Positions 9,501 to 20,600 of a stretch of 64,000 nucleotides of DNA are shown in pieces. Position numbers and translations under genes: made by a program. This DNA comes from Paenibacillus chitinolyticus NBRC 15660 (lineage in GTDB: Bacteria; Bacillota; Bacilli; Paenibacillales; NBRC-103111): the NCBI RefSeq assembly GCF_000739915.1, contig NZ_BBJT01000003.1, forward strand, positions 186,001 through 250,000. Direction: 5' to 3'. Each line of letters begins with the position of its first letter. Position 1 is the stretch's first letter. Under the pieces are notes generated by a model. It searched no databases. It was given only the letters and a program-made list of their open reading frames with translations, and was not told the DNA's origin.

Positions 9501-12500
9501 TACACCTTTGGGACGCCCTGTCGAACCTGATGTGTACATGACATAAGCGAGAGATTCCGCATTCGCCGTGCGCGGTAAGTTGCTTTCGCTGCCGGTATAC
9601 ACTGAAGGGTCCGCCAAACTCAAAACAGTCCCTTTGAAGCTGCCAAGTAAACTTTGGGCCGAATTCGGGTCTCCTGCAAGCATTACTGCTGCCGAACTGT
9701 CATCCAGCATGTATGCGATGCGATCTTCGGGGTAAGAAGGATCGATGGGCAGGAAAGCTCCTCCCGCTTTGAGAATGGCTAGTATTGCAACGATCATTTC
9801 GGGCGACCGTTCAGCCATAATCCCCACTAGCGTATCCTTTGCGACACCAATTTCATGCAGTTTCCAGGCAAGCTGATTGGCTTTCCGGTTAAGCTCGGCG
9901 TAGGTGATCTCCTTGTCTCCAAAAAGAACAGCCGCTTCGTCCGGCCTCAGCGCAGCCTGTTCTTCAAACAATTCATGTACGGCGGCATCCCTCGGATACT
10001 CTGTCTTCGTCGCATTGAACTGTTCCAGAATCAGGTCTCGTTCACTGACGGTTAATAAGTCGATATCCGACAGTTTCATATCCGGGTTCTGAGAAATCTG
10101 CTTTAACAGCTGCACATAATGATCGGCAAATTTTCGTATAGTGTCTTCTTTGTACAGCTTTGTCGCATATTCAAAGCTTAAAGAAAGAAGCGGGCCTTCC
10201 GTGCTTTCCGTTTCCTGAGCGGTGAGAGTCAGATCAAACTTGGAAATTCCGTTGTGATGCTCAACCGCAGCAAACTCGACGCCATCCGCTCCCGGCTCGC
10301 GGGATTCCGTATTTTGAAGTACAAATACGGTGTCGAACAGCGGGTTGCGGCTAACATCCCGGCGCAGTTGAAGTTTCAAAATCAGGTCTTCAAGCGGTAC
10401 CAGTTGGTTTTCAAACGCCTGCAGGGCGTTCTGTTTCACCTCATCGAGAAAAGCGGCGAACGTCTTCGAACCTGACGGATAATTGCGCAATGGAAGCGTG
10501 TTTACGAACATGCCCAAAACGTCCTCTAAATCTGCATGAGGCCTTCCGGCTACAGGAGTGCCGATAATCAGATCATCCTGTCCGGAATACTGGGCGAGCA
10601 GCGCGTTATAAGCGGCAAGCAGAATCATATAAAGCGTTGCACCCTGACGGGAAGCGGCTTGCTGCAGCCTCCGTGTCAGATCGTGATCCGCCTCGAAACC
10701 ATAGACGGCCCCTTCAAAGCTCTGAAGTTGCGGACGCGCATAATCCAAAGGAAAGTTCAGGACAGGAATCTCGCCGCTGAACGTATCCAGCCAAAACTTT
10801 TCCTGACGTGCCACGGTGCCGTCTGCCGATAACTGATTCTGCCACAACGTGTAATCTTTGTACTGAACAGAAAGCTCCTCTAGTTCTTCTCCCCGATAGA
10901 GCCGGGTAAACTCCTCGGTCATCCGCTCAAGAGAAGTGCCGTCGGTAATAAGATGGTGCATATCGATCAGCAGCAGGTGACGCTCGACCTCCGTCTTTAC
11001 GAGACTCGCACGCAGAAGAGGTGCCGTTCCCAAGTCAAACGGACGGATAAAGCCGTCTGCAATTGTTTTTATATGCGCTTCATTTTGATCGTCCGTCCAA
11101 TCTGTGGACAAATCGGCAAGCTCCGTAACCTCTACCTGAAAAGAGATCTGCGCCGGATCATGAATGACCTGTACATACTCCTCCTGAATTCGAGTGAATG
11201 AAGTCCGAAGCGCTTCATGCCTTGCAATCAGCTTACGGAAGGTCTCATTAACCTTCTCGGGATTGAGCGCCCCTTTTACCTCGAGAATCAAAGGAACGTT
11301 ATAGGCCGTTGCAGCTCCCGAGATTTCCTGTACGACCAGCAATCTGTGCTGGGCCGGAGATACCGGATACCAGGGTTTTTCAGTAGCTTTAGAGATCGGT
11401 GCATACGCTGCCTCCGTTCTGCCCTTTGCGGTGATTGCATCCGCCTGTGCTTGCAATGTCTGGGCCTCGAATACTTTTCGAAGAGGAAGCTCAACGCCGA
11501 ATTCCTTCGATATTTTGGCAAGAAGAAGCGCCGCTTTCAAAGAATGCCCGCCACGTTCGAAAAAATTATCGTGGAGGCTCACGCGCTCGGCACCAAGCAC
11601 TTCTTGCCACAACGAAACCAGACGAACTTCTGTCTCGGTTTCCGGTGCTGTATACTCATCGGAAGCTCCACTGGACGGATCGGGCGCTTGGAGCGCTTTT
11701 CTGTCGATCTTGCCGTTAGGCGTAAGCGGAAACTCCTTCAACGGGATAAAATGAGCCGGCACCATGTAAGACGGCAAACCCGAAGCCATATGTTCGCGAA
11801 GCTCGGAGGCGGCCGGAGATTCCCCTTCGGATGTGTAATACGCGCACAGCGTTTTTTCCGACGAGATTTCGTGAACGAGAACAATCGTCTCCCTTACCCC
11901 GCCGTGCTGCAGTAGTCGCGTTTCGATTTCACCGAGCTCGATCCGGTAGCCTCGGATTTTGACCTGGTGATCGATACGGCCCAAATATTCCAGATTGCCG
12001 TCAGGCAGCCATCTGGCGAGATCGCCCGTACGATACATTTTCCGCCCGGGGTCAAAAGGATTCGGAACGAATTTTTCGCCTGTGAGAGCTTCGCGGTGCA
12101 AGTAGCCGCGCGACAAAGCCTCTCCGCCGATACAAAGTTCCCCTGCCGTTCCCCGAGGTACAAGCTGCAAATCGGCATTCACCAGGTACACCTGCGTATT
12201 GTAAAGCGGCTTGCCGATCGGAATCATCCGGTGATTTTGCACGGCCGTGCCCCGCTTCGCTTCCCATACAGTCGCGCAAATCGTCGCTTCCGTCGGACCA
12301 TAAGCATTAAAATAATCCACATGCGGACTCCATCTGCGGACCAGTTCCGGTGAAGATTCGGAACCTCCCGTAATCAATATCCGCAACGACGGTAAACGTC
12401 CGGGATCCAGATAAACGGCGAAAGTCGGCGGAAGCATGGCAAGCGTTATTCCGTTATCCCGGACAAACGCTTCAAAGGAATCCAATTGAACCAGCTTTTC

Positions 12501-14663
12501 TTTCGGGGCCAGGTATAGTCCTCCGCCCATAAAGAGCGCCATATACATTTCCCAAACGGAAGCGTCAAATGAAAAACTGGCAAATTGCACGATACGGTCT
12601 TCGGGACCCAATCCCAGCGTATTCTCGTAGAAAAGCTTCATGTTTGCCATACCCCGATGCTCGATCATGACGCCTTTTGGCTTGCCCGTAGTTCCGGATG
12701 TATATATCACATAAGCGAGATGGTCAGAGGTGACAGAAACGTGCGGATTGGTTTCAACCCCCGTATACCACTGCTCGTCCTCCATAAAGACCGTATGCCC
12801 GGTAAATTCCGTACTGCCCGCAAGATGCCGATGCGTCAGCAAAATCCGGGTTCCGCTATCCTCGAGCATGTACGAGATTCTCTCCTGCGGATACTCGGGA
12901 TCTACCGGGAGATAGGCGCCTCCCGCTTTTAAAATGGCGAGAATTCCGATCACCATTTCGGGAGAGCGTTCGGGCATAATAGCTACAATGGTATCCGGCC
13001 CGACACCCAAATCCTGCATTGCTGCGGCAAGCCGGTTGGAACGTGCATTCAGCTCGTAGTAGGTATACCGCCGATCCTCAAACGACACGGCGATACGGTC
13101 GGGGTGTTTTTCCACCTGCTCTTCGAATAAGCCATGTATCGTTGAGGTTCGAGAGTACGGTGCAGCCGTCTCGTTCAGTTCTTCCAGAAGCAGCCGCCTC
13201 TCCTCTGCGGACAGCATGCCGATTTGTGAGAGCATTAAACTCCTGTTCTCCGCAATTTCCCGGAGAATCTGTATATAATGGCCGGCTAACCGCTCGACAG
13301 TTTGTTTTGCGTATAGTTTGGTCGCGTACTCAAAAGTAAATGTCAGCTCTTCGTCTTCTTCCGCCAAAAGCGAAAGATCGAATTTGGAAACGCCCGACTG
13401 GGCTTCATAAGGCTCCAGGAGCAGTCCTTCCATTTCCATCGACTGGGAACCTTTAGTCTGCAAGGAAAAAACCGTATCGAAAAGCGGATTGCGGCTGACA
13501 TCCCTGCGAAGGCCCAGCTTTTCAAGCAGGCTTTCCAGCGGATACTCCTCGTGATCAAAAGCTCCCAAAGTTCCTTCCTTGATTTCGTTCAAGAAGGAGA
13601 GGAAGGTTTTGGATCCGGCAGGTGCCTGGCGGATGGCTAGCGTATTCACAAACATCCCGATCAGCGGCTGAAGCTGAGTATGAGTCCGGCCCCCGACCGG
13701 AGTTCCGATGACGATGTCTTCCTGATCGGTATATTTATGAAGCAGGACGTAATAAGCCGCAAGGAGCACCATGTAAAGTGTGGAACCGGTCTCCGAAGCC
13801 AGACGGCGGAGTTTATCCGCCAGCCCTCTGTCCGTCTCGAACTCGCAGCGTCCGCCTTCGAAGCTTTGCAATTGAGGTCTCGGGAAATCGGCGGGCATGT
13901 TCAGGACGGGAATTTCGCCCTCGAACACGTCCAGCCAGTATTTTTCCTGCTTAAGGAATACACCGTCACGCATTCGTTCCTGCTGCCAATACGCGTATTC
14001 CTTGTAGTGTACGGGCAGTTCGGGCAAAATTTCACCACGGTAGAGCCGGTTGAATTCTTCCGCCAAAATTTGCAGCGACAGGCCGTCCGAAACGGTATGA
14101 TGCATATCCGTCATCAAAAGATGCCGCTCCGGCGCCAACCTGATCAAAGCGGCTCTGAACAGCGGTGCCCGGCTTACATCAAACGGACGGATAAAAGAGG
14201 AAACGCATCTTTCGATGACGTTTCTCTCTTCTTCCACGCTGGAAACCGTTTCTTCCGAATAGTCCAGCTTAAACAAGATCTCGTCCGGTCCATGAATGAT
14301 CTGATCGTACTCCCCATCCCTCTTCCGGAAGGAGGTACGTAGCGTTTCATGACGGGAAATCAAGGCTTCAAACGCTCCTTGAATCTTCCCTACATGTACC
14401 GGACCTCTTGCTAGCAGGACGAAGGGCATATTGTAGGCGGCGGCCGTATCCCCGATTTCCTGAATCAGAAGCAACCTTTTCTGGCCGGCCGATACCGGAT
14501 AAGCGTCCATTTTCTCCAGGGGCCTTAGACCGGCCGACGTGCCCGCCCCGCCTCCTGCCGGGCGGGACGCGGACAACCCTTCCTGAGCAAGCCTCGCTTC
14601 CAGAAGTTTACGTTTTTCCGGCGAGAGACTGGCTATTCGTTTCGATAAATCCACTTGGCGCAC
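6555..14663 (-). CDS. NRPS D: C-A(Phe/Leu-like)-T-C-A(Val)-T-(C/E-like terminal domain)
   Basis: This last megasynthase (2,702 residues) adds residues 6 and 7 and carries the release end. Start is GTG 14663 with AGGAG 6 nt upstream. A short helical N-terminus (1-30) suits docking to NRPS C. Module 6: C with MHHTVSDG near 190; A near 490-990, code D-A-W-M-I-G-A-I-C-(K), hydrophobic, aromatic or Leu-like; T with GGHSLKA near 1040. Module 7: C with MHHLITDG near 1237; A near 1530-2050, code D-A-F-W-L-G-G-T-F-(K), a good Val code; T near 2098. After a linker of roughly 110 residues comes a C-superfamily domain (about 2240-2702) with SHIIFDGMS near 2416 and an epimerase-like NYLGE near 2630. There is no thioesterase or reductase domain. 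The terminal domain may release or cyclise the product, but this is inference. Confidence 0.93.
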   Translation of the reverse strand: MRQVDLSKRIASLSPEKRKLLEARLAQEGLSASRPAGGGAGTSAGLRPLEKMDAYPVSAGQKRLLLIQEIGDTAAAYNMPFVLLARGPVHVGKIQGAFEALISRHETLRTSFRKRDGEYDQIIHGPDEILFKLDYSEETVSSVEEERNVIERCVSSFIRPFDVSRAPLFRAALIRLAPERHLLMTDMHHTVSDGLSLQILAEEFNRLYRGEILPELPVHYKEYAYWQQERMRDGVFLKQEKYWLDVFEGEIPVLNMPADFPRPQLQSFEGGRCEFETDRGLADKLRRLASETGSTLYMVLLAAYYVLLHKYTDQEDIVIGTPVGGRTHTQLQPLIGMFVNTLAIRQAPAGSKTFLSFLNEIKEGTLGAFDHEEYPLESLLEKLGLRRDVSRNPLFDTVFSLQTKGSQSMEMEGLLLEPYEAQSGVSKFDLSLLAEEDEELTFTFEYATKLYAKQTVERLAGHYIQILREIAENRSLMLSQIGMLSAEERRLLLEELNETAAPYSRTSTIHGLFEEQVEKHPDRIAVSFEDRRYTYYELNARSNRLAAAMQDLGVGPDTIVAIMPERSPEMVIGILAILKAGGAYLPVDPEYPQERISYMLEDSGTRILLTHRHLAGSTEFTGHTVFMEDEQWYTGVETNPHVSVTSDHLAYVIYTSGTTGKPKGVMIEHRGMANMKLFYENTLGLGPEDRIVQFASFSFDASVWEMYMALFMGGGLYLAPKEKLVQLDSFEAFVRDNGITLAMLPPTFAVYLDPGRLPSLRILITGGSESSPELVRRWSPHVDYFNAYGPTEATICATVWEAKRGTAVQNHRMIPIGKPLYNTQVYLVNADLQLVPRGTAGELCIGGEALSRGYLHREALTGEKFVPNPFDPGRKMYRTGDLARWLPDGNLEYLGRIDHQVKIRGYRIELGEIETRLLQHGGVRETIVLVHEISSEKTLCAYYTSEGESPAASELREHMASGLPSYMVPAHFIPLKEFPLTPNGKIDRKALQAPDPSSGASDEYTAPETETEVRLVSLWQEVLGAERVSLHDNFFERGGHSLKAALLLAKISKEFGVELPLRKVFEAQTLQAQADAITAKGRTEAAYAPISKATEKPWYPVSPAQHRLLVVQEISGAATAYNVPLILEVKGALNPEKVNETFRKLIARHEALRTSFTRIQEEYVQVIHDPAQISFQVEVTELADLSTDWTDDQNEAHIKTIADGFIRPFDLGTAPLLRASLVKTEVERHLLLIDMHHLITDGTSLERMTEEFTRLYRGEELEELSVQYKDYTLWQNQLSADGTVARQEKFWLDTFSGEIPVLNFPLDYARPQLQSFEGAVYGFEADHDLTRRLQQAASRQGATLYMILLAAYNALLAQYSGQDDLIIGTPVAGRPHADLEDVLGMFVNTLPLRNYPSGSKTFAAFLDEVKQNALQAFENQLVPLEDLILKLQLRRDVSRNPLFDTVFVLQNTESREPGADGVEFAAVEHHNGISKFDLTLTAQETESTEGPLLSLSFEYATKLYKEDTIRKFADHYVQLLKQISQNPDMKLSDIDLLTVSERDLILEQFNATKTEYPRDAAVHELFEEQAALRPDEAAVLFGDKEITYAELNRKANQLAWKLHEIGVAKDTLVGIMAERSPEMIVAILAILKAGGAFLPIDPSYPEDRIAYMLDDSSAAVMLAGDPNSAQSLLGSFKGTVLSLADPSVYTGSESNLPRTANAESLAYVMYTSGSTGRPKGVMIEHRSVVRLVKNTNFVTFGPSDRILLTGALVFDACTFEIWGALLNGLQLCIVPESVFLHAGKLEEALQAYGITTMWLTSPLFNQLALTNPALFAPLRYLLVGGDVLSPTMIASVRNSCPQLTVINGYGPTENTTFSCCFPIDREYGNIPIGRPIANSTAYVVDLSGRLLPVGLQGEICVGGDGLARGYLNREDLNREKFVPNPFRPGERMYRTGDLGRWLPDGSIEYLGRMDQQVKIRGYRIEPGEIETRLLGHESVREAFVAVKESGEGLKFLCAYIGTSDFLTPSEVKAYLSGRIPDYMIPARFVFLPSLPLTKNGKIDRRALPEPEQDGLSSSPYAPPRSAKERLLAGVWESVLGVERVGIDDNFFELGGHSLKAIQLISKAQELGLEIGMHQLFQVQTIRGLSELLPAFKEAEEAGSESPGKHSDHVRDNAVTKIFEEAEQLLRDTFGPGFGLKADMREDKKVVILQLFSDHEKRLPEITQFIRSNFHKDLHPHFIEPQLVSEEGDEEKVAAAEIGQALQAEALNLTESDLQDTLMRVLKKVSSAHEAWGTALTQMPAAEQYSLAPIQEYHLAYPEASGTILSFDEIIDTQRLNAALQRVIEKHDLLRSQLVQTGEQWGWELKEKSPGFALPVVDLSAYLPSVQQRIMSGLLKELYLRPYELGGSAALYRFALISLNLREHILLLPCSHIIFDGMSSEILRSDVLAYYNADEDQSSRHEGNRPDHSYRSYVGQVRQGPAGIGDAEINERFRLESFYQQTSVIGEALQGKKRSKATKYRHEINMEGQDAGTDLAERMWEKALDLAERFFSRYVGLEEVPVWLTNYGRHYTGRHYYDTIGEFIDQIPVLLGGISGDEKRSVQNLLQAASTHNLNFFNLIYNRETAEDYPLSGYYLQNSLHKLPIVVNYLGETQQDGELLQELDDPDIDSTEVRPVIYFTVQHTGNLLHISLLLPYEEDEETIRRMFESVIPTFQTIKL

Positions 14664-14695
14664 TCCCCTCTCCTGGTCTGTACCGTCTGTACCCT

Positions 14696-17600
14696 CTACA
14701 CCTGCTCAAGCGCTTCGATTTCCCGTAAAATTTCCTCCAGCCTGCGAATCTCGTCCAATTCCTGCCGGAGATGCTCCGCAATTTCCGCGATAGTCGGCTG
14801 CCGGAAAAGCTGGCGCAGCTCCAGCTCGACCCCCCATTGTTCACGGACCTGGGCAACGAACAAAGACGCCTTAAGCGAATGTCCGCCGAGCTCGAAGAAA
14901 TTATCGTGAACTCCCACTCTTGCAGCACTCAGAATACCGGCCCACATGGTGGCTAATTGCTCTTCGATCTCATCTCCGGGAGCTACGTAAACGGCTACGG
15001 AAGTTTGCACGGCATCCATGCCGAGCAGCGCTTTGCGATCCGTTTTTCCGTTCGGCGTCAAAGGGAACTTCTCAAGCTGGGCGAATGCGGCCGGGATCAT
15101 GTAATCCGGCAGAATTTGTCCAAGGAAGGTACGGATTTCCGATGCCGGAATCTCCGTTTTCACAACGAGATATCCCGTTAACGTGTGTCCGCCGGAAGCA
15201 TCCTCTCTTGCGAGGACAACAGCTTCTTCCACGGCTTCATGGCGTACGAGAGCGGTCTCGATCTCGCCCAGTTCGATACGATACCCTCTGACCTTGACCT
15301 GATGGTCCAACCGTCCGAGAAACTCGAGGCTGCCGTCCGGGAGCCACCGGGCAAGGTCGCCTGTCTTGTACATGCGTCCCCCCCCTTTGCCGAACGTGCA
15401 GGGAACGAATTTCTCCTCCGTCAGATCAGGCCTGTTCCAGTAACCGCGTGCCAGCCCTTCGCCCGCAATGCAGAGCTCGCCCGGCACTCCGGCAGGCTGC
15501 AGCTTGCCTCCCGCGTCGACAATGTAAATCTGCGTGTTGGCGATGGGCCTGCCGATATCGATGGAATCGGCTCTTGTCAGGTTCTGCACGGCAGACCAAA
15601 CCGTCGTTTCCGTCGGTCCGTACATGTTGAAGATGTTCAAACCCGGGAACTCCTGCAATGAACGCAGAAGCGCAACCGGCATAGCCTCGCCGCCTACGAG
15701 AATATTGCGGACGTTCTGCAGGCTTGAGGCTCCTTCAGGGCTGCCGAGCAGCATTTGAAGCCGAGAAGGAGTAATTTGCAGCGTATCCATGCCGTGAGCG
15801 GAAATCAGGCCGCTGAGCGCTCCCGGTTCCGTCTGATGCAGTGTTTCCGCAAGGACGACGCTCATCCCGCAGGTAAGCGGAAGCAGCGTTTCCAGCACGA
15901 AGATATCGAAAGATACGGTCGTTAAAGCCAAAATTTTACGACCGGGAACGAATTCGATTTTTTCCCGCATCCCGGTAAAAAAGTTCGATACGGAACGGTG
16001 CTGGAGCATGACCCCTTTCGGATTGCCCGTTGAGCCCGACGTGTAGATGACGTAAGCGAGATGATGAGGTTCGCTGGCAGGCTCCAAATTGCCTGTTTCG
16101 CCGCTGTAAACTCCTTCATCATCAAGGGAGATGACGGCACCCGCAGTCTGTAAACCTTCCGTCAGTGCTCCCTCGGTCAGTAACACACGGGCTTCGCTGT
16201 CTTCCAGCATGTAGGCAACGCGTGCCGCCGGGAAATCGGGGTCAATCGGCACATAGGCGCCGCCCGCTTTCAGAACGGCCAGGAGGCCGATCATCATTGA
16301 AGGAGAGCGCTCCGTCAGCAGCCCGACGAGCCGGTCCGGTCCGACTCCGTGACTTTGCAGCGTGCGGGCCAGCGAATTCGCTTTTTCGTTCAGCTCCCGA
16401 TAAGTGAAGACCTGATCGCCGAACAATAAAGCAGGGGCGTCGGGAGTCAAAGCCGCCTGTTCTTCGAACTGACGGTGAATCGTTTTGTCGTGGGCGAACG
16501 CTACGACCGTATCGTTAAATGACTCCACAAGCATGCGTCGTTCCCGTTCTTCCAGCATATTGATCGCCGACAATTTAATGTCCGGATTGCGAACGGCAGC
16601 CTCCAGTATGCGAACATAATGACCGGCAAGCCTCTGAACCGTTTCTTTTCTGAACAAGCCGGTTGCATATTCGAAGTGGAAATCGATGCCGCCGGTTTCG
16701 TTTTCTTCCGCCTGGAGTGTGAGATCCAGCTTCGATACGGCATGCCCGAACTCATAAGATTGGAACAGCTCACCCGGCTGGCCGATCTCTTCGATACCGA
16801 GATTTTGAAAAATAAACATCATATCAAACAAAGGATTACGGCTTAAGTCACGCTTGAGAGACAGCTTGTCCAGAATCGTCTCCAAGGGTATCTCTTGGTT
16901 TTGAAAACCTTCAAGAGCGGTTCGCTTAACCTCTTTAAGCAACTGACTGAACGTTTTATCCCCGGCGGGAAAACTTCTCATCGGCAGCGTATTGACGAAC
17001 ATCCCGATCAGCGGCTGCAAATCCGCATGCGTCCTGCCGGCAACGGGCGATCCGACAATAATGTCTTCTTGTCCCGTATAGCGATGCAGCAGCGTGTTGA
17101 AGGAAGCGAGCAGGACCATATATAAAGTCGCGCCGGCACGGGATGCCGCTTGCTTCAGCGCGTTGGCTTCACTTGATCCGAGCGTGAAGACATACCGGTC
17201 TCCCTCGAAGCTCTGGAGCGGTGGCCGCATATAATCGGTCGGGAAGTTCAGAACCGGCAGCTCGCCGCTCAGTTTCTCCGTCCAATAAGCTTCCTGGGCG
17301 TCCAATACGCCACTGGAGCTGCGTTTTTGCTGCCAGACGGCGTAATCCTTGTACTGGATTTTAAGAGGGGCCAGCTCTTCTCCGGCATAAAGCCGGTTAA
17401 ATTCATTGGCAATAACCGCCATGGAAACACCATCGGCTATAATATGGTGTAGATCGATGAGAAGCGCCGTTCCCCCACAGATCAGATCCGCAGCTCCAAC
17501 TCGGATGAGAGGAGCCTCCCCAAGTGTAAAGGGACGGATGAACCCTTCGATAACCCGGTCAAGCGCCTCTTTCTCGGCAGTTGTAAGAATATCTTGTACA

Positions 17601-20600
17601 GCAGTCCGCTCTTCCGGATGCCCGCTCGCTCCGTTACCGTCCGTATTTTCCGGCGTGATCTCTTCATCGGTTTTCAAAACCGCCGAAAATCCTGAAAAGG
17701 CCGGAATCTCCTCAATCCCGCTCTTCTCCTTTATTTCCGCCCTTTCGCCAAGTTCCGTTAAGGAAGGTGCCTCCGCTCCTGACAAAGTGACTTCTTCTAC
17801 TTCAAAAACCACCTCCGGGTGACTTCTCTGAACGATATCGGATTCAATCTGCTCAAAGGAAGTTCGGAGCGGCTCATGGCGGGCAATCAACTTCTCAAAA
17901 ACGGTTTGGAGGCGTCTGCGATCCAATGGAACCCTGCTGATCAGCACATGCGGAATATGATAAGCCGTGCTCTCTTGTTCGAGCTGATCCAGCACCATTA
18001 ATCTTTTTTGAGCCGAAGTGACAGGATAAACGTCTTGTGGTTCGGCAGGCTCGATAGCTTGGTGAGCCGAGTAGGCTTCCTTGCGGATCGCCTCGGCCAT
18101 CGTACGGATCGTAGGCGATTCGAACACCTGACGCAGCGGTAGATCAACCTGCAGCCGCTGATGTATTTTGGAAACCAGCAGCGCCGCTTTCAGGGAGTGC
18201 CCGCCCCGGTCAAAAAACGAATCGCCGGCACCGAGGTGTTCGACCCCCAGCACTTCCTTCCAGATGGCGGCAAGCGCTTCTTCCGTTTCGCCCTCGGGCG
18301 GAATATACCCGCTTTCATCCCAGGCCGTGTCCGGTGAAGGGAGCGCTCTGCGGTTCACTTTGCCATTGGATGTAAGCGGCATTTCCGGCAGGAATACGAA
18401 ATAAGAAGGAATCATATACCCCGGAAGCTTTACGGCAAGGGACTCCCTCAGAAGTACCGTTTCCGGGGCAGGGTCCGGTCCGCAGACGAGATAGGCGCAC
18501 AACACCTTCTGTCCCTGCCCGTCGGTCCGGTCCATCACGAGTGCTTCCTTTACCATCGGATGCCGGAGCAAAGCCGCTTCGATTTCGCCCAGCTCGATCC
18601 GGTAGCCACGGATTTTGACCTGGTGATCCAGCCGTCCGAGATACTCGATGTTGCCGTCCGGAAGCCAGCGGGCCAAATCACCCGTTTTGTAAATGCGGCC
18701 GGAAGGATCAAAATTCGCTGCCGCGAATTTTTCAGCTGTCAGCTCGGGCCGGTTCAAATATCCTCTGGCCAACCCCGTTCCTGCGATACAGAGCTCGCCC
18801 GCAACTCCGACAGGCTGGAGGCGGCCCGCGTTATCCGTAATGTAGAGTCGGATATTATCGATCGGTTTTCCGATCGGCACGCGATCCAGCGAATCTTTTC
18901 CAAAAGAACAATCAAAATAAGAAACATCTATGGTCGCTTCCGTCGGTCCGTACAGGTTAATCAGCCGAGAGCCGTTGGTTTGGTAAAACAGCGAATTAAA
19001 CCGGTTTGCCTGTTGAGGATTGAGTGCTTCTCCGCTGGCGAATACATAGCGCAAACTAGCCAGAGCACCCGGTTCCAGCCGGCTCTCCGCATGCTCGAGA
19101 AAAACGGATAACATGGAAGGCACAAAATGCATCGTCGTCACATTGTACTTGTCGATAGCCTTTGCGATCTGCGCAGGATCTTTTTCCGCTCCCGGTTCCA
19201 GAAAAACGACTTTAGCCCCGTACGCCCCCCACCAGAACAGCTCCCAGACGGATACGTCGAAGCTGTAAGGCGTTTTCTGTAAAATGACGTCTTTTTCGTC
19301 CAACGGGTAACGTTTCTGCATCCAGTGAAGGCGGTTGATCAGAGCCCGATGCTCGATCATGACCCCCTTCGGATTTCCGGTCGTGCCGGACGTATATATG
19401 ACATAAGCCAGATGCTCCGGTCCCGATCCGCGAGAAAGATTGCTTCCGTCACCCGTCAAAAGATTTTCAGCATCGAGCTCGACGGTTTCCGCACCGGCCG
19501 GAGCACGTTCCAACAGTTCCTTCTGCGCAAGTACAAGGACAGCCCCGCTGTCGGCGAACATGTAATCGATTCTTTCCTGCGGATGCCCCGGATCAATCGG
19601 CAGATAGGCACCGCCCGCCTTTAATATGGCCAACAACCCAACCATCAGCTCAATGGACCGCTCACAAAGAATACCGACCACAGAGTCCGGCTCCACGCCT
19701 TTTAAGCGCAGCTGCCGGGCAAGACGGTTGGCGCGCACGTTCAGTTCACGGTACGTAAGACGCTTCTCGCCGAATATGACGGCAATTTTTTCCGGTGTCA
19801 TGGCTGCCTGGAGTTCAAACCAGCCGTGCATGGTTTTCTCGGCAGGATAGGAAGCACCGGTGTCGTTAAAACTACGCAGTTGGCTGCGTTCTTCATCCGT
19901 GAGCAGATTTATGCTGTCTAACGGAATGTCAGGCGTTTCCGTAATTTGCTCCAGCACCTGATGCAGATGCCCGGCAATCGCACGGATTCCCCCAAATTCG
20001 ACATTCTCCGCATTAAAGCTGAATTTGATTTCAAGCTCTCGCCCCGGTATTACCGTCAGCGTAAGCTCATAATTCGTCTGCTCGAAGCCGTCCACTTCCG
20101 TGATGCGGAGGCTGTTTTTGGCCGGTTCCCCGTCTGCCCGTCGCCCTCCTCCTGTTTCATCTCCGGTACCGATCAGTTCTTCGGATATCGGATAATTTTC
20201 GAACACAACGAGATGACGGATCAGATTATGCTTTAACTGGGACTGCGCCTGAATGTCCGCAAGCGAAAGATAAGAATGCGCGTTGGATTCCATCCAGTCG
20301 CTCTGCACACGGCTCAATAAGGCGGCAAAGCTTTCGCTCTTCTCCCCGCTGATGCGTAACGGAATTGTATTGATGAACAGCCCGACCATGTTCTCGATGC
20401 CCTTAATTTCTTCGGGCCGGCCCGAAACGACGGTGCCGAAAACGACATCCGTGCTGTTGTTATACCCTTGGAGAAGCACGCCCCAGGCTGTCTGGAAAAC
20501 AGTGCTTACCGTAACCTGCTGGCGCTTTGCGATCTGCTCCATCTTTTGTGTAAGTGCGGCGTCCAGCTTCAAAGAATGATGTTCAAGCCGGAAAGGGGTG

